This document shows, in pieces, positions 37,160 through 45,622 of a stretch of DNA of 64,000 bases (its first letter is position 1; every line of letters starts with the position of its first letter). Below the pieces are notes generated by a model. It saw only the letters and a list, made by a program, of their open reading frames with translations. It did no database searches and was not told the origin of the DNA. Source of the DNA: Alphaproteobacteria bacterium (lineage in GTDB: Bacteria; Pseudomonadota; Alphaproteobacteria; Micavibrionales; Micavibrionaceae); assembly GCA_021775965.1 (NCBI GenBank), contig JAJFGV010000113.1:1-64000 (forward strand), written 5' to 3'. A program made the position numbers and the translations under genes.

Positions 37160-38209
37160 ATGCCACCTAGCACAAAACAAGCCGCCACCAAAGAATCTGT
37201 ACAGGATTATTACGCCAATGTCCTGAAGAGCAAGGACGATTTGCAGACCAGCGCCTGCTGCACGGCGGAAGCAACGCCTATGCATTTGCGGCCCTTGTTG
37301 AAGAATATTCACGAAGATGTGCAGAGCAAGTTTTACGGTTGCGGTTCGCCTATCCCGCCAGCTGTCGAGGGCTGCACGATTTTGGATCTTGGCTGCGGTG
37401 CAGGGCTGGATGTTTATTTGCTGTCGCAGCTTGTCGGGGCGTCGGGTAAAGTCATCGGCATCGACATGACCGACGAGCAACTATCGACCGCGCGGCAGCA
37501 TATTGGCTGGCACATGGACAATTTTGGTTTTGATCAGCCCAATGTCGAATTCAAAAAAGGATTTATCGAGGACTTAAAATCAGCAAACATTGAAGATAAC
37601 AGCATTGATATTGTCATCTCTAATTGCGTGGTGAACTTATCACCGGACAAAGAAGCAGTGTTTCGTGAAATTTTCCGTGTTCTTAAACCGGGCGGCGAGC
37701 TGTATTTTTCTGATGTTTTTGCCGGGCAGCGCATTGCCGAAGAGCTTAAAAGCGATCCGGTTCTGCTTGGTGAATGTTTGAGCGGAGCGCTATACACCGA
37801 GGATTTCCGCCGCATATTGCGTGATGTTGGCTGCATGGATTATCGTGTTGTATCGAACACGCCATTTGCAATTAACAACCCGGAGATTGAAGCCAAAATT
37901 GGGCATGTTGATTTTTATTCGATGACCATGCGCGCCTTTAAATGTGATTTTGAAGATATCTGTGAAAATTACGGACAGAGCGCCACGTATAAAGGTAGCG
38001 TCGAAAACAATCTGGACAGTTTTATTCTCGACGATCATCATGAATTTAAAACGGGGGCGTCGATGGATGTCTGCGGCAACACAGCGAAGATGTTATCCGA
38101 GACGCGGTTTTCGAAACATTTTGAGGTAGAGGGCGACATGAGCGTTCATCACGGGCCGTTTGATTGTGCGCCTGTGAAATCGACCAAACAAACTGGCGGA
38201 TGTTGCTAG
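37160..38209 (+). CDS. arsM: Arsenite methyltransferase-like SAM-dependent methyltransferase (ArsM type)
   Basis: This 349-residue class I methyltransferase binds SAM through DLGCGAGLDVYLLS (76-89) and GIDMTDEQ. The ArsM-type Cys pattern is present: Cys33-Cys34, Cys61, Cys72, Cys156 in SNCVVNLSPDK and Cys206 in GECLSGALY; the last two correspond to the As-binding pair of characterised ArsM enzymes. The C-terminus ends TGGCC. Known enzymes methylate As(III) to mono- and dimethyl species. Start is ATG 37160 with AAGGAAG. It heads a coupled operon, overlapping the phosphorylase gene by 10 bases. No arsR, arsC or arsenite pump is seen in the window, so a biosynthetic rather than a simple resistance role is possible. 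Confidence 0.85.
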   Translation: MPPSTKQAATKESVQDYYANVLKSKDDLQTSACCTAEATPMHLRPLLKNIHEDVQSKFYGCGSPIPPAVEGCTILDLGCGAGLDVYLLSQLVGASGKVIGIDMTDEQLSTARQHIGWHMDNFGFDQPNVEFKKGFIEDLKSANIEDNSIDIVISNCVVNLSPDKEAVFREIFRVLKPGGELYFSDVFAGQRIAEELKSDPVLLGECLSGALYTEDFRRILRDVGCMDYRVVSNTPFAINNPEIEAKIGHVDFYSMTMRAFKCDFEDICENYGQSATYKGSVENNLDSFILDDHHEFKTGASMDVCGNTAKMLSETRFSKHFEVEGDMSVHHGPFDCAPVKSTKQTGGCC

Positions 38210-39063
38210 TGGATCACCTCGGAATCATCGGCGGCACCGGGCTTTATAAAATTAACGACCTTGAAATCGTTGCTGAGCATAGTGTTAACACCCCTTTCGG
38301 CAAGCCGTCTGCACCGATCATAGAAGGAAAATTTGACGGCTCTGAGCCACTGTTTTTTCTCCCACGTCATGGTGTTGATCATTCCCTTTTGCCATCAGAA
38401 GTGAATTACCGCGCCAATATATGGGCGCTGAAAATCCTTGGCGTGCGGCGCGCTATCAGTGTTTCAGCCACCGGATCGCTGCGTGAAGAAATTAAGCCTG
38501 GCGACATGGCACTCGTTCATCAATATTTTGATCACACACGCGGGCGGCGAGAGGCGAGCTTTTTCGGACGCGGCGTTGTTGCCCATATCAGCACGGCGCA
38601 GCCCGCCTGCCCGGCTCTGTCGGATGATATTTTAGCCGCTGCAAAAGAGGCCGGGTTGGAGCTGCACAGTAAAAAAACCTACGCCTGCGTCGAGGGTCCA
38701 CGCCTTGGCACCCGCGCCGAAAGCCTGTTCCTGCGCCAATCAGGCTGCGATGTGGTCGGCATGACCAATCTTCCCGAAGCGTTTTTGGCGCGCGAAGCAC
38801 AGATGGCGTATTGCACGGTCGCAATTGCCACGGATTACGATTGCTGGCTGGAAGACCCGGACCAACACGCGCAGGCTGATGAAATTATGAGTCTGTATTT
38901 TTCAAACATTGAAAAAGTTAAATCACTTGTGCGGGCGCTGGCCGGTGTCAAATCCTCACCGACGCCGGACTGGATTTCCGATTGTCTCAAACATTCCATC
39001 ATCACTCCGGAAGATAAAATCCCGAAAGAACATGAAGAATGGTTGCAAATACTCCGTCGATAA
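38200..39063 (+). CDS. 5'-methylthioadenosine phosphorylase-like nucleoside phosphorylase
   Basis: This 287-residue trimeric PNP/MTAP-family enzyme starts at ATG 38200 inside the end of arsM (GTG 38209 is the alternative). GIIGGTGLYK, FLPRHG, SATGSLREEI, VEGPRLGTRAES, VGMTNLPEAFLAREA and TDYDCW match methylthioadenosine phosphorylases, which cleave the glycosidic bond of 5'-modified adenosines with phosphate. In this operon the natural substrate could be a 5'-deoxy-5'-arsino-adenosine made by radical SAM chemistry, whose adenine must be removed on the way to arsenosugars; that is inference. Ordinary methionine salvage is the alternative. It overlaps the next gene by 25 bases. Confidence 0.85.
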   Translation: MLLVDHLGIIGGTGLYKINDLEIVAEHSVNTPFGKPSAPIIEGKFDGSEPLFFLPRHGVDHSLLPSEVNYRANIWALKILGVRRAISVSATGSLREEIKPGDMALVHQYFDHTRGRREASFFGRGVVAHISTAQPACPALSDDILAAAKEAGLELHSKKTYACVEGPRLGTRAESLFLRQSGCDVVGMTNLPEAFLAREAQMAYCTVAIATDYDCWLEDPDQHAQADEIMSLYFSNIEKVKSLVRALAGVKSSPTPDWISDCLKHSIITPEDKIPKEHEEWLQILRR

Positions 39064-39659
39064 GCGTTATCATTCCGTTGCGCACGGGTGATCAGATTGA
39101 CGACAGGCTGATGGCCGAGCTTCAGAAATATGACGTGGAAGTGCTTGTCTCCAGCGAAGGGACTCGCGCCAAAAGCCTTAATAGAGGAGCAGCACAGGCG
39201 ACACGAAAGTTTCTCTGGTTCTTACACGCGGACAGTGTCATGGGGAGTTATTCTTTTAATACTCTCACTCACTCACTCGAACGCTACCCCACGCGGCTGC
39301 ATTATTTTGATTTAATTTTTACCGAGGGTGGCCCGGCGATGATGAAACTAAATGCGCTGGGCGCTAATTTCCGTTCGCGTATTTTGGGCGTTCCGTTTGG
39401 TGATCAGGGGCTGTGCCTTCGCAAGGATTTGTTTTTTAAAACCGACGGCTATCCGGAAGACGCCGAATATGGCGAAGATCATCTTTTTATCTGGCAGGCA
39501 CGGCGACATAAAATTCGGCTGCAATCCATCGGTGCCAGAATCGGCACCAGTCCGCGCGCATACGAACAAGAGGGCTGGTTTAATTTAACACTAAAGCGGC
39601 AGATTTTATGGATCAAGCAAGCTTTGCCGCAATGGTGGCAATGGGTGAGGGGCAAGTGA
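39039..39659 (+). CDS. Family 2 glycosyltransferase, TIGR04283-like (arsenosugar-associated)
   Basis: This 206-residue GT-A fold protein starts ISVIIPLR, carries WFLHADS (62-65 is LHAD, in the metal/nucleotide site), VPFGDQGLCLRK (119 onwards) and an acidic EDH at 146-148. These are the features of the short glycosyltransferases grouped as TIGR04283, named for arsenosugar biosynthesis clusters. The sugar donor and acceptor are unknown. The start lies 25 bases inside the phosphorylase gene and its stop overlaps the GTG of the next gene (GTGA), so all are translated as one operon. Confidence 0.82.
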   Translation: MVANTPSISVIIPLRTGDQIDDRLMAELQKYDVEVLVSSEGTRAKSLNRGAAQATRKFLWFLHADSVMGSYSFNTLTHSLERYPTRLHYFDLIFTEGGPAMMKLNALGANFRSRILGVPFGDQGLCLRKDLFFKTDGYPEDAEYGEDHLFIWQARRHKIRLQSIGARIGTSPRAYEQEGWFNLTLKRQILWIKQALPQWWQWVRGK

Positions 39660-40303
39660 GTGCCGCCCGCGCCATCGCTGTGTTTGTTAAAACGCCGGGC
39701 CTGTCGCCGCTCAAAACGCGGCTGGCCGAAGGCGTTGGGGCGGACAAAGCGTTAGAGTTTTATAATCTTGCACTGGAATGTGTCACTGATCTTGTGCAAT
39801 CTGTTGACGCCACCCCGATCTGGGCCGCCGCCGAAAAAGAAACCTCGTTTTTTAAAAATTTTGAAACAATCTGGACGGGGCCCGGTGGATTGGGGGAACG
39901 GCAATATCATATTTACTCCACTCTTATGAAGAAATACGATCAGGTTATGCTGCTCGGCACCGATGCACCACAACTAACGCCCGCCCTTCTTCAAGAGGCA
40001 TTCGAAAAACTAAATGATCATAATTTTGTGTTCGGCCCATCGCATGACGGTGGCTATAATTTTTTGGCCGGGAAGAAGGATATTCCTCTGGATGTCTGGA
40101 CCAGCGTTGAATACAGCCAAGCGGACACGCGCGAAAATCTGTGCTCCAATCTGTCTGAATTTTATATGATGCAACCCTTTGCGGATGTCGATCACATGGA
40201 AGATTTGCAAATCATTCTTGACGAAATGAGTAATCCCCCGACAGAAACCCAGAGGAAAATGATCAGCTGGACAAAAGAAACGCTACTCCGTCACGCTGCA
40301 TGA
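39656..40303 (+). CDS. DUF2064/TIGR04282-like glycosyltransferase (arsenosugar-associated)
   Basis: This 215-residue GT-A-like protein has AVFVKTPGLSPLKTRLA, LLGTDAPQLTP (GTDAP at 101-105) and FGPSHDGGYNFLAG (DGGY at 131-134), the pattern of DUF2064 nucleotidyl/glycosyltransferases that accompany TIGR04283 enzymes. I choose the GTG at 39656 because it overlaps the preceding stop as GTGA and has GAGGGG upstream; the frame opens at 39608. It is the last gene of the operon and overlaps the convergent radical SAM gene by 21 bases. Confidence 0.85.
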   Translation: MSAARAIAVFVKTPGLSPLKTRLAEGVGADKALEFYNLALECVTDLVQSVDATPIWAAAEKETSFFKNFETIWTGPGGLGERQYHIYSTLMKKYDQVMLLGTDAPQLTPALLQEAFEKLNDHNFVFGPSHDGGYNFLAGKKDIPLDVWTSVEYSQADTRENLCSNLSEFYMMQPFADVDHMEDLQIILDEMSNPPTETQRKMISWTKETLLRHAA

Positions 40304-41224
40304 CCCGCCACCCAGAACACAGAACTTCGCGCAATGGTGATGGTTGAGCGGCACGGACTGATCAGCCTCTTTTAACGTTTTACCCAGCTCAAATTCCGCG
40401 TCATAAGCCAGAAGCGTACAGGCAAGAACCGCCGGTTTATCGGCGCCCTTCCGTTTGACAACCATGCGCGAGGACGAACACATCATATCATCGGGCTTTA
40501 CGTTCAAAATATCCCAGCACGCCGTGGTAATTTCCGGCACCTCGGCGGCTTTATCCATTTCGGGGAACAGAACAAGTTCGCGTTTATCATGAGCATCGAT
40601 GGCAATATTTTTTTCCTTAAACAGCGCCGCAAAACCATCCCGCAGCTCCTCTTCCTTCTCGCCCCAGCGCGTGCGGCCGGCGATGTCGATGGTAAAACCG
40701 TTATCGGATAACCATTTGAGACCCTTTATCATTGGCACCCAGCTTTTGTGGCCGCGCTCTTCCTCATGCATTTCCTTTTGAAAGTGATCGACGGAAACAC
40801 GGACGGTCATTTGATCGCCGTATTTCTCTTTGATCGCTAGTAACTCTGCCACAATTTTTTTGCGCTGCATGGGGAGCATGGCATTGGTGAGTACGAGAAG
40901 ATTAAACCCACGTTGCAAACATTCTTCGATAATCTTCAGAATGTCGGGGTTCATAAATGGCTCGCCGCCGGTAATGCCGATTTCCTCTGTGGGAATATTA
41001 TCGCGCTTTATTTCATCCAGATAGGCGCATATTTCTTCATGGGTGAGATACACCAGCGCATCATTTTTCGGCGAGGATTCGATATAACAATTGGCGCAGG
41101 TGAGATTGCACAGCGTGCCAGTATTAAACCACAACATCTTCAGCGCGGTGAGATCAACCCAAGCCCGCTGCTCACCTTTGGCGGTGACGAGAGGGTCGGA
41201 GAATTTATCGGCTAAAGCTTTCAT
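40283..41224 (-). CDS. Radical SAM protein with Cys-rich C-terminal region
   Basis: This 313-residue radical SAM enzyme binds a 4Fe-4S cluster through CNLTCANC (Cys39, 43, 46); GGEP (86-89) contacts SAM. Six more Cys lie in the last third (236, 249, 269, 298, 302, 309), ending HHHCAKFCVLGGGSC, so an auxiliary cluster is likely. The tail recalls the Cys-rich end of the arsenosugar radical SAM protein ArsS, but the overall sequence is not clearly that family. Position tail to tail with the arsM operon (21 bases overlap) suggests a joint pathway. It begins 39 bases behind sucA on the same strand with no visible promoter or good ribosome binding site, so it may be expressed from the sucA transcript. 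Confidence 0.85.
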   Translation of the reverse strand: MKALADKFSDPLVTAKGEQRAWVDLTALKMLWFNTGTLCNLTCANCYIESSPKNDALVYLTHEEICAYLDEIKRDNIPTEEIGITGGEPFMNPDILKIIEECLQRGFNLLVLTNAMLPMQRKKIVAELLAIKEKYGDQMTVRVSVDHFQKEMHEEERGHKSWVPMIKGLKWLSDNGFTIDIAGRTRWGEKEEELRDGFAALFKEKNIAIDAHDKRELVLFPEMDKAAEVPEITTACWDILNVKPDDMMCSSSRMVVKRKGADKPAVLACTLLAYDAEFELGKTLKEADQSVPLNHHHCAKFCVLGGGSCSVTE

Positions 41225-41263
41225 ACAGGCATATTCGCACGAATAGCCTCTTTGGATACAGGC

Positions 41264-44182
41264 TTATTTAGCGCTCAAAGCCTCATCAACCAACTTCGCC
41301 TGTTGTGCCTGGTGGCGGCTCATAAGACCGGTGGCCGGGGCAGCGGCGTCGGGGCGACCGGCATATTTGGCACGGCCTGCCTGATGTTCGATCTTACCCA
41401 GCATCACCTCGATGCGTGGCTCGACGAAGAACCAGGCACCCTGATTTTTCGGCTCTTCCTGGCACCAGACGATATCGGCATCCTTATATTGCGCCAGCTC
41501 TTCACCGAGCGCACTTAAGGGGAAGGGATAAATTTGTTCAACGCGAATGATCGCAACGTCTTTTAGATCACGTTCACGGCGCTCGGCCAGAAGATCGTAA
41601 TATACTTTTCCGGTGCACAGCACGACGCGTTTAATCTGGTCAGGCGGCAATAGCTGTTCATGATCATCATCCCAAAGGAAGCGGTGGAAGGTTGAACCAT
41701 CGGTAAACATATCGGCTTTTGACACCGCCAGTTTATGACGCAGCAAAGATTTTGGCGTCATCATAATCAGCGGCTTGCGGAAATCACGCAACATCTGGCG
41801 ACGCAACGCATGAAAATAATTGGCCGGGGTCGTGCAGTTACAAACCTGCCAGTTGTCTTCCGCGGAAAGCTGCAGGAAGCGCTCGAACCGCGCCGAGGAA
41901 TGCTCTGGGCCCTGCCCTTCATAGCCATGCGGCAGCAGCAAAACCAGCCCCGACATACGCAGCCATTTAATTTCACCGGCGGCGATAAACTGATCGATAA
42001 TCACCTGCGCGCCATTGGCAAAATCGCCGAACTGCGCCTCCCACAATGTCAGTGTCTTCGGATCAGCCATCGAATAACCGTATTCAAATCCAAGCACCGC
42101 CATTTCGGACAGCGGGCTATCATGAATTTCGACCTTGGGCTGATCTTCGGCAATATGTTGCAGCGGAATATATTTGTCTTCGTTTTCCTGATCGCGCCAA
42201 GTCGCATGGCGGTGGGAGAACGTGCCACGTCCAACATCCTGTCCTGACAGCCTAATCGCATAGCCGTCTTTTAGAAGCGTGCCAAAGGCCAACGCCTCGG
42301 CCATCGCCCAGTCATAGCCTTCGCCAGATTCAAGCATTTTGGTTTTGGCGTCCAAAACGCGCTGTAGTTTTTTATTGATCGTAAAACCTTCGGGCACATC
42401 GGTGAGGACCTTGCCAACTGCCTTCAGATCCGCATCACTGACATCAGTTTTACCGCGCCGCGCCTCGCCGGATGCAGTTTCCATACCTTCCCAAGCGCCT
42501 TCCAGAAAATCAGCGTCATTGGGCTTGTAACTTTTGGTCGCCTCAAAAGCCTCATCAAGATATTTCGTGAACTCGTCGACAATCCCCTGGCCTTCTTCTT
42601 CGGTAATCACCTTCTCGGCGATAAGCTGCTTATTATATTTCGAGCGCGTGGTCTCCTGCGTTGCAATTTTTTTGTACATCAGTGGCTGGGTAAAGGCTGG
42701 CTCGTCGCCTTCATTGTGGCCATAGCGACGGTAACAGAAAATATCAACGACGACATCACGTTTGAATTTCTGGCGGAACTCGGTGGCAATGCGCGAGACA
42801 TGGACCACAGCCTCGGGATCATCGCCGTTCACATGAAAAATCGGCGAAGACAGCATCTTCGCCACATCGGTGGAATACGGCCCTGAGCGGCTAAATTGCG
42901 GCATGGTGGTAAAGCCGATCTGATTGTTGATCACAATATGTATGGTGCCGCCAACGCGGTAGCCGGGAAGCTCGGAAATCATCAGCGTTTCGGCCGTGAT
43001 CCCCTGCCCGGCAAAAGCCGCATCGCCATGAAAAATCAACGGCAGAACTTTTACGCCTTCAAGATCATTTTTCTGCACCTGCTTGGCGCGCACTTTTCCA
43101 ATCACCACCGGGTTCACAAATTCCAGATGCGATGGATTGGCCGTGAGCGACAGATGAACATTCTGGCCATCAAATTCGCGGTCGCTGGACGTGCCAAGGT
43201 GATACTTTACATCACCCGAACCCATCACATCATCCGATGTCGAAGACTGCCCCTGAAATTCAGCAAAAATTGTCGTGAACGGTTTGCCCATGACATTGGC
43301 CAGAACGTTGAGCCGCCCCCTATGGGCCATGCCGATAATAACTTCCTCAAGCCCAAGCTGACTGCCGCGCTTCATGATTTGCTCGATCGCCGGAATCAGC
43401 GCTTCACCGCCATCAATGCCAAATCTTTTGGTGCCGGTATGCTTTTTTTGCAGGAATTGCTCGAAACTTTCCGCCGCGACCAGGCGCTGTAAAATGGCTT
43501 TCTTGCCGTTCTCGGTGAAATCAGTTTTGTTGCGCGGCTCTTCGACGCGTTGTTGAATCCAGTCCTTTTCTTCGGGATCAGTCAGATGCATAAACTCAAC
43601 GCCGATAGTGCCGCAATAGGTTTGCTCAAGCGCTGCGATAATCTCACTGAGTGTCGCGTATTCCAACCCAAGCGAACCGCCAATAAAAATCGGGCGGTTG
43701 TAATCGCCGTCAGTAAAGCCGTAATCAGCAGGGTCGAGCTCGGGGTGGTATTCCTTCTCTTTAAGCTGCAGCGGATCAAGATCAGCCAACATATGCCCAC
43801 GTGTACGGTAGGCGCGGATCAGGCGCAGCGCCCAAACGGAATCGAGTGTCGCCCGCTGGATTGCTTCCTGTGATACGTCAGCGCCATTAGTTTTGGGAGG
43901 TGGCGCGGTGGCCGCCATAACATGATCCTGCTCACCATCGATATGGGCACCGACACCCATATGATCAAAACGGCGTGAAGATTTACGATTTTCCGCAGGC
44001 GTCCAGCTGGCCCCGTGCAATTCCTGCAACAACGCCACTTCGTTATCATTCAGACCGGTAAAGAAGTCCCGCCAGCTATCGTCGACCTTGCCAGGATTGG
44101 AGAGAAATTCGCTATAGAGATGCGCGATATATTCCGCATTCGCGCCGGTGAGGAAAGTTTGGTTTTGATTTGCTTGAGCCAT
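41264..44182 (-). CDS. sucA: 2-oxoglutarate dehydrogenase E1
   Basis: This 972-residue thiamine-diphosphate enzyme decarboxylates 2-oxoglutarate in the TCA cycle. The N-terminal E2-binding arm (EYIAHLYSEFLSNPGKVDDSW), GMAHRGRLNVLANVMGKPF, FHGDAAFAGQG and YRRYGHNEGDEPAFTQP are canonical. The start is ATG 44182 with AAGGA at 8 bases; 44212 opens the frame but lacks support. Its usual partner sucB is 8 kb away, with the arsenosugar-type islet, thiamine genes and a regulator between. A radical SAM gene follows after 39 bases. Confidence 0.98.
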   Translation of the reverse strand: MAQANQNQTFLTGANAEYIAHLYSEFLSNPGKVDDSWRDFFTGLNDNEVALLQELHGASWTPAENRKSSRRFDHMGVGAHIDGEQDHVMAATAPPPKTNGADVSQEAIQRATLDSVWALRLIRAYRTRGHMLADLDPLQLKEKEYHPELDPADYGFTDGDYNRPIFIGGSLGLEYATLSEIIAALEQTYCGTIGVEFMHLTDPEEKDWIQQRVEEPRNKTDFTENGKKAILQRLVAAESFEQFLQKKHTGTKRFGIDGGEALIPAIEQIMKRGSQLGLEEVIIGMAHRGRLNVLANVMGKPFTTIFAEFQGQSSTSDDVMGSGDVKYHLGTSSDREFDGQNVHLSLTANPSHLEFVNPVVIGKVRAKQVQKNDLEGVKVLPLIFHGDAAFAGQGITAETLMISELPGYRVGGTIHIVINNQIGFTTMPQFSRSGPYSTDVAKMLSSPIFHVNGDDPEAVVHVSRIATEFRQKFKRDVVVDIFCYRRYGHNEGDEPAFTQPLMYKKIATQETTRSKYNKQLIAEKVITEEEGQGIVDEFTKYLDEAFEATKSYKPNDADFLEGAWEGMETASGEARRGKTDVSDADLKAVGKVLTDVPEGFTINKKLQRVLDAKTKMLESGEGYDWAMAEALAFGTLLKDGYAIRLSGQDVGRGTFSHRHATWRDQENEDKYIPLQHIAEDQPKVEIHDSPLSEMAVLGFEYGYSMADPKTLTLWEAQFGDFANGAQVIIDQFIAAGEIKWLRMSGLVLLLPHGYEGQGPEHSSARFERFLQLSAEDNWQVCNCTTPANYFHALRRQMLRDFRKPLIMMTPKSLLRHKLAVSKADMFTDGSTFHRFLWDDDHEQLLPPDQIKRVVLCTGKVYYDLLAERRERDLKDVAIIRVEQIYPFPLSALGEELAQYKDADIVWCQEEPKNQGAWFFVEPRIEVMLGKIEHQAGRAKYAGRPDAAAPATGLMSRHQAQQAKLVDEALSAK

Positions 44183-44275
44183 AAAAGCTATCCTTGTTCC
44201 TGAAGGGATCACGCAGAAATTACAAAGATACTAATATTAGCACGTATAGGAGCCAAAACCAGTGCTCATACGCGC

Positions 44276-44830
44276 CTATTCATCTATTTTTAGGGCCGCC
44301 GCCAGTTGTGAAATCGCCGAATCCTCGGACGCACTGATATTCATCGGGTGATTGGCATCATCTTTGGAGAGCCCCGAAAAGCCGCCAACGACTTTATTAA
44401 CGATACCGCCAAAAAACCCCTCATCCTCCGGGATTTCGTCAAAGGAATTAAATTCACCATAAGCCTGCGCCACTGTAGAACCAATCTCCAGCAACGCGGA
44501 TTTAAAATTTTTAGCCTCCTGCAAGCCTGCTTTTTCTTTCAAAAGCGCCAGCGCCTTTTCACAATCAGGCAGGATATTATAAGCCTGATCCGTCCATTCC
44601 AGCCAGAACGGCTCACGCTTTAGCGTCTCACGCGCAATATCATCGACCAGTCCGGGGCCGTCATATTCTTTGGCCACCGCCTTCAAACACATTGCGAGCG
44701 CTTTCATCTCGCGCTCGTCATCGGCTTCACCGTCTTCGTCATCGGCGTGAGAAACCCAGACGCCAACCTTATAGGGCAAACTGACCAGCAACGTCACTTC
44801 ATCTTCGGAGAAAATAGAAAGCTCACTCAT
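44276..44830 (-). CDS. Hypothetical protein, paralogue of the gene at 44849
   Basis: This 184-residue acidic, mainly helical protein is related to its upstream neighbour: VSLPYKVGVWVSHAD and DDEREMKAL here match VSLPYRVGIWVSESD and SDEREIQAL there, at the same distance from the N-terminus. A Gly-rich insertion (GFFGGIVNKVVGGFSG) near residue 140 is unique to this copy. I know no function. The two genes are 18 bases apart and form an operon directly upstream of sucA. Confidence 0.65.
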   Translation of the reverse strand: MSELSIFSEDEVTLLVSLPYKVGVWVSHADDEDGEADDEREMKALAMCLKAVAKEYDGPGLVDDIARETLKREPFWLEWTDQAYNILPDCEKALALLKEKAGLQEAKNFKSALLEIGSTVAQAYGEFNSFDEIPEDEGFFGGIVNKVVGGFSGLSKDDANHPMNISASEDSAISQLAAALKIDE

Positions 44831-44848
44831 GAGGTTTGTCCCTTTTTA

Positions 44849-45409
44849 TTATGCATAGGTCATGTCCAGCGAGCGCGCCAAGGCGGTCAGCGTCTTGCGC
44901 TCTTTCGGAGAAATATTCAAAAACTGGTCCAGCGATTTATAAGATGTCTTTTGCATTGATGCTTTCGTCTTACCTATATAATAGGCGATATAGACAGGCA
45001 TCTTGTTCAGCATTGTCTGGCTGGCATCATATTCACGGAACGCCAGCGCCACAGCTTCACCGATCTCGATCAGATGCTGCTTAAAGGCCTTCACCTCTTT
45101 TTCATCCATCTTATGATAAAGAACATCCATAGCCGTGCGGCAATCTTCTTCTATGGCACCCAGATTTTTGGCCCAGTCCGGCCATTCACTTTGCCGGTTC
45201 AATGTTTCACTAATGATGTGCTGAACGGTTTCGGCGCCAAAAACCTCCTCGGCGAATCCGTTCAAAATATTGGTCAGTGCCTGGATTTCTCTTTCATCGG
45301 AATGATCGCCGCCGCCAGCATCGCTTTCCGATACCCATATGCCAACGCGATAGGGCAGGCTGACGATATTATTTCTTTGGGAGTCACTTAATACGGAGAG
45401 AATAGTCAT
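44849..45409 (-). CDS. Hypothetical protein, paralogue of the gene at 44276
   Basis: This 186-residue helical acidic protein shares its N-terminal 35 residues and overall plan with the downstream copy, so the pair arose by tandem duplication. There is no signal peptide; one hydrophobic patch (MPVYIAYYIGK) near residue 138 replaces the Gly-rich segment of the paralogue. Function unknown. It begins 22 bases from a REP-like hairpin (45432-45459). Confidence 0.65.
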   Translation of the reverse strand: MTILSVLSDSQRNNIVSLPYRVGIWVSESDAGGGDHSDEREIQALTNILNGFAEEVFGAETVQHIISETLNRQSEWPDWAKNLGAIEEDCRTAMDVLYHKMDEKEVKAFKQHLIEIGEAVALAFREYDASQTMLNKMPVYIAYYIGKTKASMQKTSYKSLDQFLNISPKERKTLTALARSLDMTYA

Positions 45410-45431
45410 GCATAAACTTTACCGCCAAAGC

Positions 45432-45459
45432 AAAGGGGACACAATAATATTGTGCCCCC
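45432..45459. repeat. 16-base repeat, copy 2, as intact hairpin (REP-like)
   Basis: AAAGGGGACACAATAA, identical to 21686-21701, is followed by the inverse arm ATATTGTGCCCCC, giving a nearly perfect hairpin. It lies between the paralogue pair and the 39-codon gene. The form resembles REP elements mobilised by RAYT transposases; no transposase is in the window. Confidence 0.5.
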
Positions 45460-45502
45460 TGCTCTCGTGCCCGCGTTCAAGAAGGCGCGTTAAACCAATA
45501 TA

Positions 45503-45622
45503 TTAAAATGGACTATAGAGATCGACCCAATACCAGAGATCGTTTGGCACATTGGCGTCAATAATGCTCACCATCCCGCTGATTACTGCAAATGTGGCCA
45601 TGCCGTATATATAATTGCTCAT
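45503..45622 (-). CDS. 39-residue hydrophobic microprotein
   Basis: Translated by hand, this gene reads MSNYIYGMATFAVISGMVSI, then IDANVPNDLWYWVDLYSPF. Residues 5-21 form one likely membrane segment and the tail is aromatic and acidic. GAGGGAG stands 7 bases before the ATG, an ideal ribosome binding site that makes chance unlikely. It resembles no small protein I know. It lies alone between the paralogue pair and a stretch without genes. Confidence 0.5.
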   Translation of the reverse strand: MSNYIYGMATFAVISGMVSIIDANVPNDLWYWVDLYSPF

